Assembly (NCBI GenBank): GCA_003552765.1
Contig: PUOI01000481.1
Span: 1-7,054, forward strand
Length of the DNA stretch: 7,054 nucleotides
Reading direction: 5' to 3'
Origin: Candidatus Hydrogenedentota bacterium
GTDB taxonomy: Bacteria > Hydrogenedentota > Hydrogenedentia > Hydrogenedentales > SLHB01
Part shown: positions 6,903 through 7,054 of the stretch, in pieces
How the letters are laid out: each line of letters begins with the position of its first letter
How positions within the stretch are numbered: position 1 is the first letter of the stretch
Translations under genes and position numbers: made by a program
Notes under the pieces: model-generated
The model's input: only the letters and a program-made list of their open reading frames with translations
Database searches by the model: none
Told to the model about the DNA's origin: nothing

Positions 6903-6919
6903 ATCCAGCTTGCCCCCCG

Positions 6920-6958
6920 ATAGGGGTAGGGGGGCCGGTTTTCCGGCTCCCCCTCCCT
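6920..6958 (-). ncRNA. Group II intron domain VI with branch-point adenosine
   Basis: After domain V the minus strand folds as CCGG-AAAA-CCGG, extended by G6947-C6934, then a run of five G-C pairs (6953-6949 with 6933-6929) and A6954-T6928. A6927 is left unpaired, and GGG (6957-6955) pairs with CCC (6926-6924) below it. The unpaired A is the eighth base from the predicted intron end, where the lariat branch point normally sits. Confidence 0.8.
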
Positions 6959-6960
6959 CC

Positions 6961-6993
6961 GAACCGTACGTGCGGTTCTCCCGCATACGGCTC
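6961..6993 (-). ncRNA. Group II intron domain V (catalytic hairpin)
   Basis: Read on the minus strand, the 33-base hairpin has a lower stem GAGCCGTA paired with TACGGTTC, including the conserved G-U wobble at its third pair. The AGC catalytic triad sits at positions 2-4. A two-base CG bulge lies on the 3' side, and the upper stem TGCGG/CCGCA is capped by GAGAA. These are the defining features of domain V, which binds the catalytic metals during splicing. Confidence 0.93.
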
Positions 6994-7054
6994 TCCAGTC
7001 GATGGTCTTCCCCCTGAGGGGACTGTCCGGCTTGTCCGCGGGCCGTTGTCAGGC

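Larger units (their letters stand above)
6920..7054 (-). mobile_element. Group II intron, 3' end (rest beyond the window)
   Basis: The minus strand entering from the right edge carries the last part of a group II self-splicing intron: domain V at 6993-6961, domain VI after it, and a predicted 3' splice site of the AY type (A6921, T6920). Group II introns are mobile ribozymes that usually encode a reverse transcriptase/maturase in domain IV. No such coding sequence can be recognised in the 61 bases upstream of domain V here, so whether the intron is full-length, ORF-bearing or a fragment is unknown. That 61-base part contains a small CCCC-TCA-GGGG hairpin flanked by CAGTC and GACTG, plausibly the closing part of domain IV or the joiner before domain V. 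The intron lies in the intergenic space beyond rnhA and points toward it. Confidence 0.85.

Noticed and set aside
6670..7017. 115-codon plus-strand open frame past rnhA
   Set aside because: It overlaps rnhA out of frame, runs through palindromes and the complement of intron domain V, and has Arg/Pro-rich composition.
1..7054. tRNA, rRNA, CRISPR array, phage or insertion-sequence transposase
   Set aside because: No cloverleaf, regularly spaced repeat, transposase motif or long terminal inverted repeat was recognised on either strand.

Overview
This is a GC-rich, gene-dense stretch of bacterial chromosome. It holds seven protein genes, six intact and one cut by the left edge, and the 3' end of a group II intron at the right edge. 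The organism is probably an uncultured Gram-negative bacterium. The signs are a Tat-exported aldo/keto reductase, a VKOR-DsbA fusion for periplasmic disulfide formation, and short GC-rich palindromes between genes. A planctomycete-like or Hydrogenedentes-like lineage would fit, but that is a weak inference from gene style and I cannot place it firmly.

Layout. Positions 1-1366 (+) carry a protein quality-control pair, the C-terminal part of trigger factor (tig) and clpP, joined by a TGATG stop/start overlap. A clear intrinsic terminator follows clpP at about 1404-1437. On the minus strand, 1467-2651 encodes an exported M14 zinc carboxypeptidase of the cytosolic-carboxypeptidase (CCP/AGBL-like) type, convergent with clpP. 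A divergent intergenic region (2652-2936) holds candidate promoters for the carboxypeptidase and for the next plus-strand gene, a Tat-signal aldo/keto reductase (2937-3878). After a 184-base gap with a large hairpin comes a VKOR-DsbA thiol oxidase (4063-5211). Then come an EamA/DMT-family membrane transporter (5357-6310) and rnhA, RNase HI (6311-6772), which abut with no space.

The right end (6773-7054) has no protein gene. It holds two clear palindromes (about 6781-6807 and 6866-6902), a weaker one between them, and on the minus strand a textbook group II intron domain V (6961-6993) followed by a domain VI hairpin. The DVI hairpin has a bulged branch-point adenosine eight bases from the predicted intron end at about 6920. 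The rest of the intron lies beyond the window.

Functional themes: cytosolic folding and degradation (tig, clpP), envelope functions (secreted peptidase, Tat oxidoreductase, disulfide-forming enzyme, transporter), and RNA-DNA hybrid removal (rnhA). I see no convincing previously undescribed multi-gene system. The most unusual signals are the intron end beside the palindrome cluster and the strong hairpin after the aldo/keto reductase.
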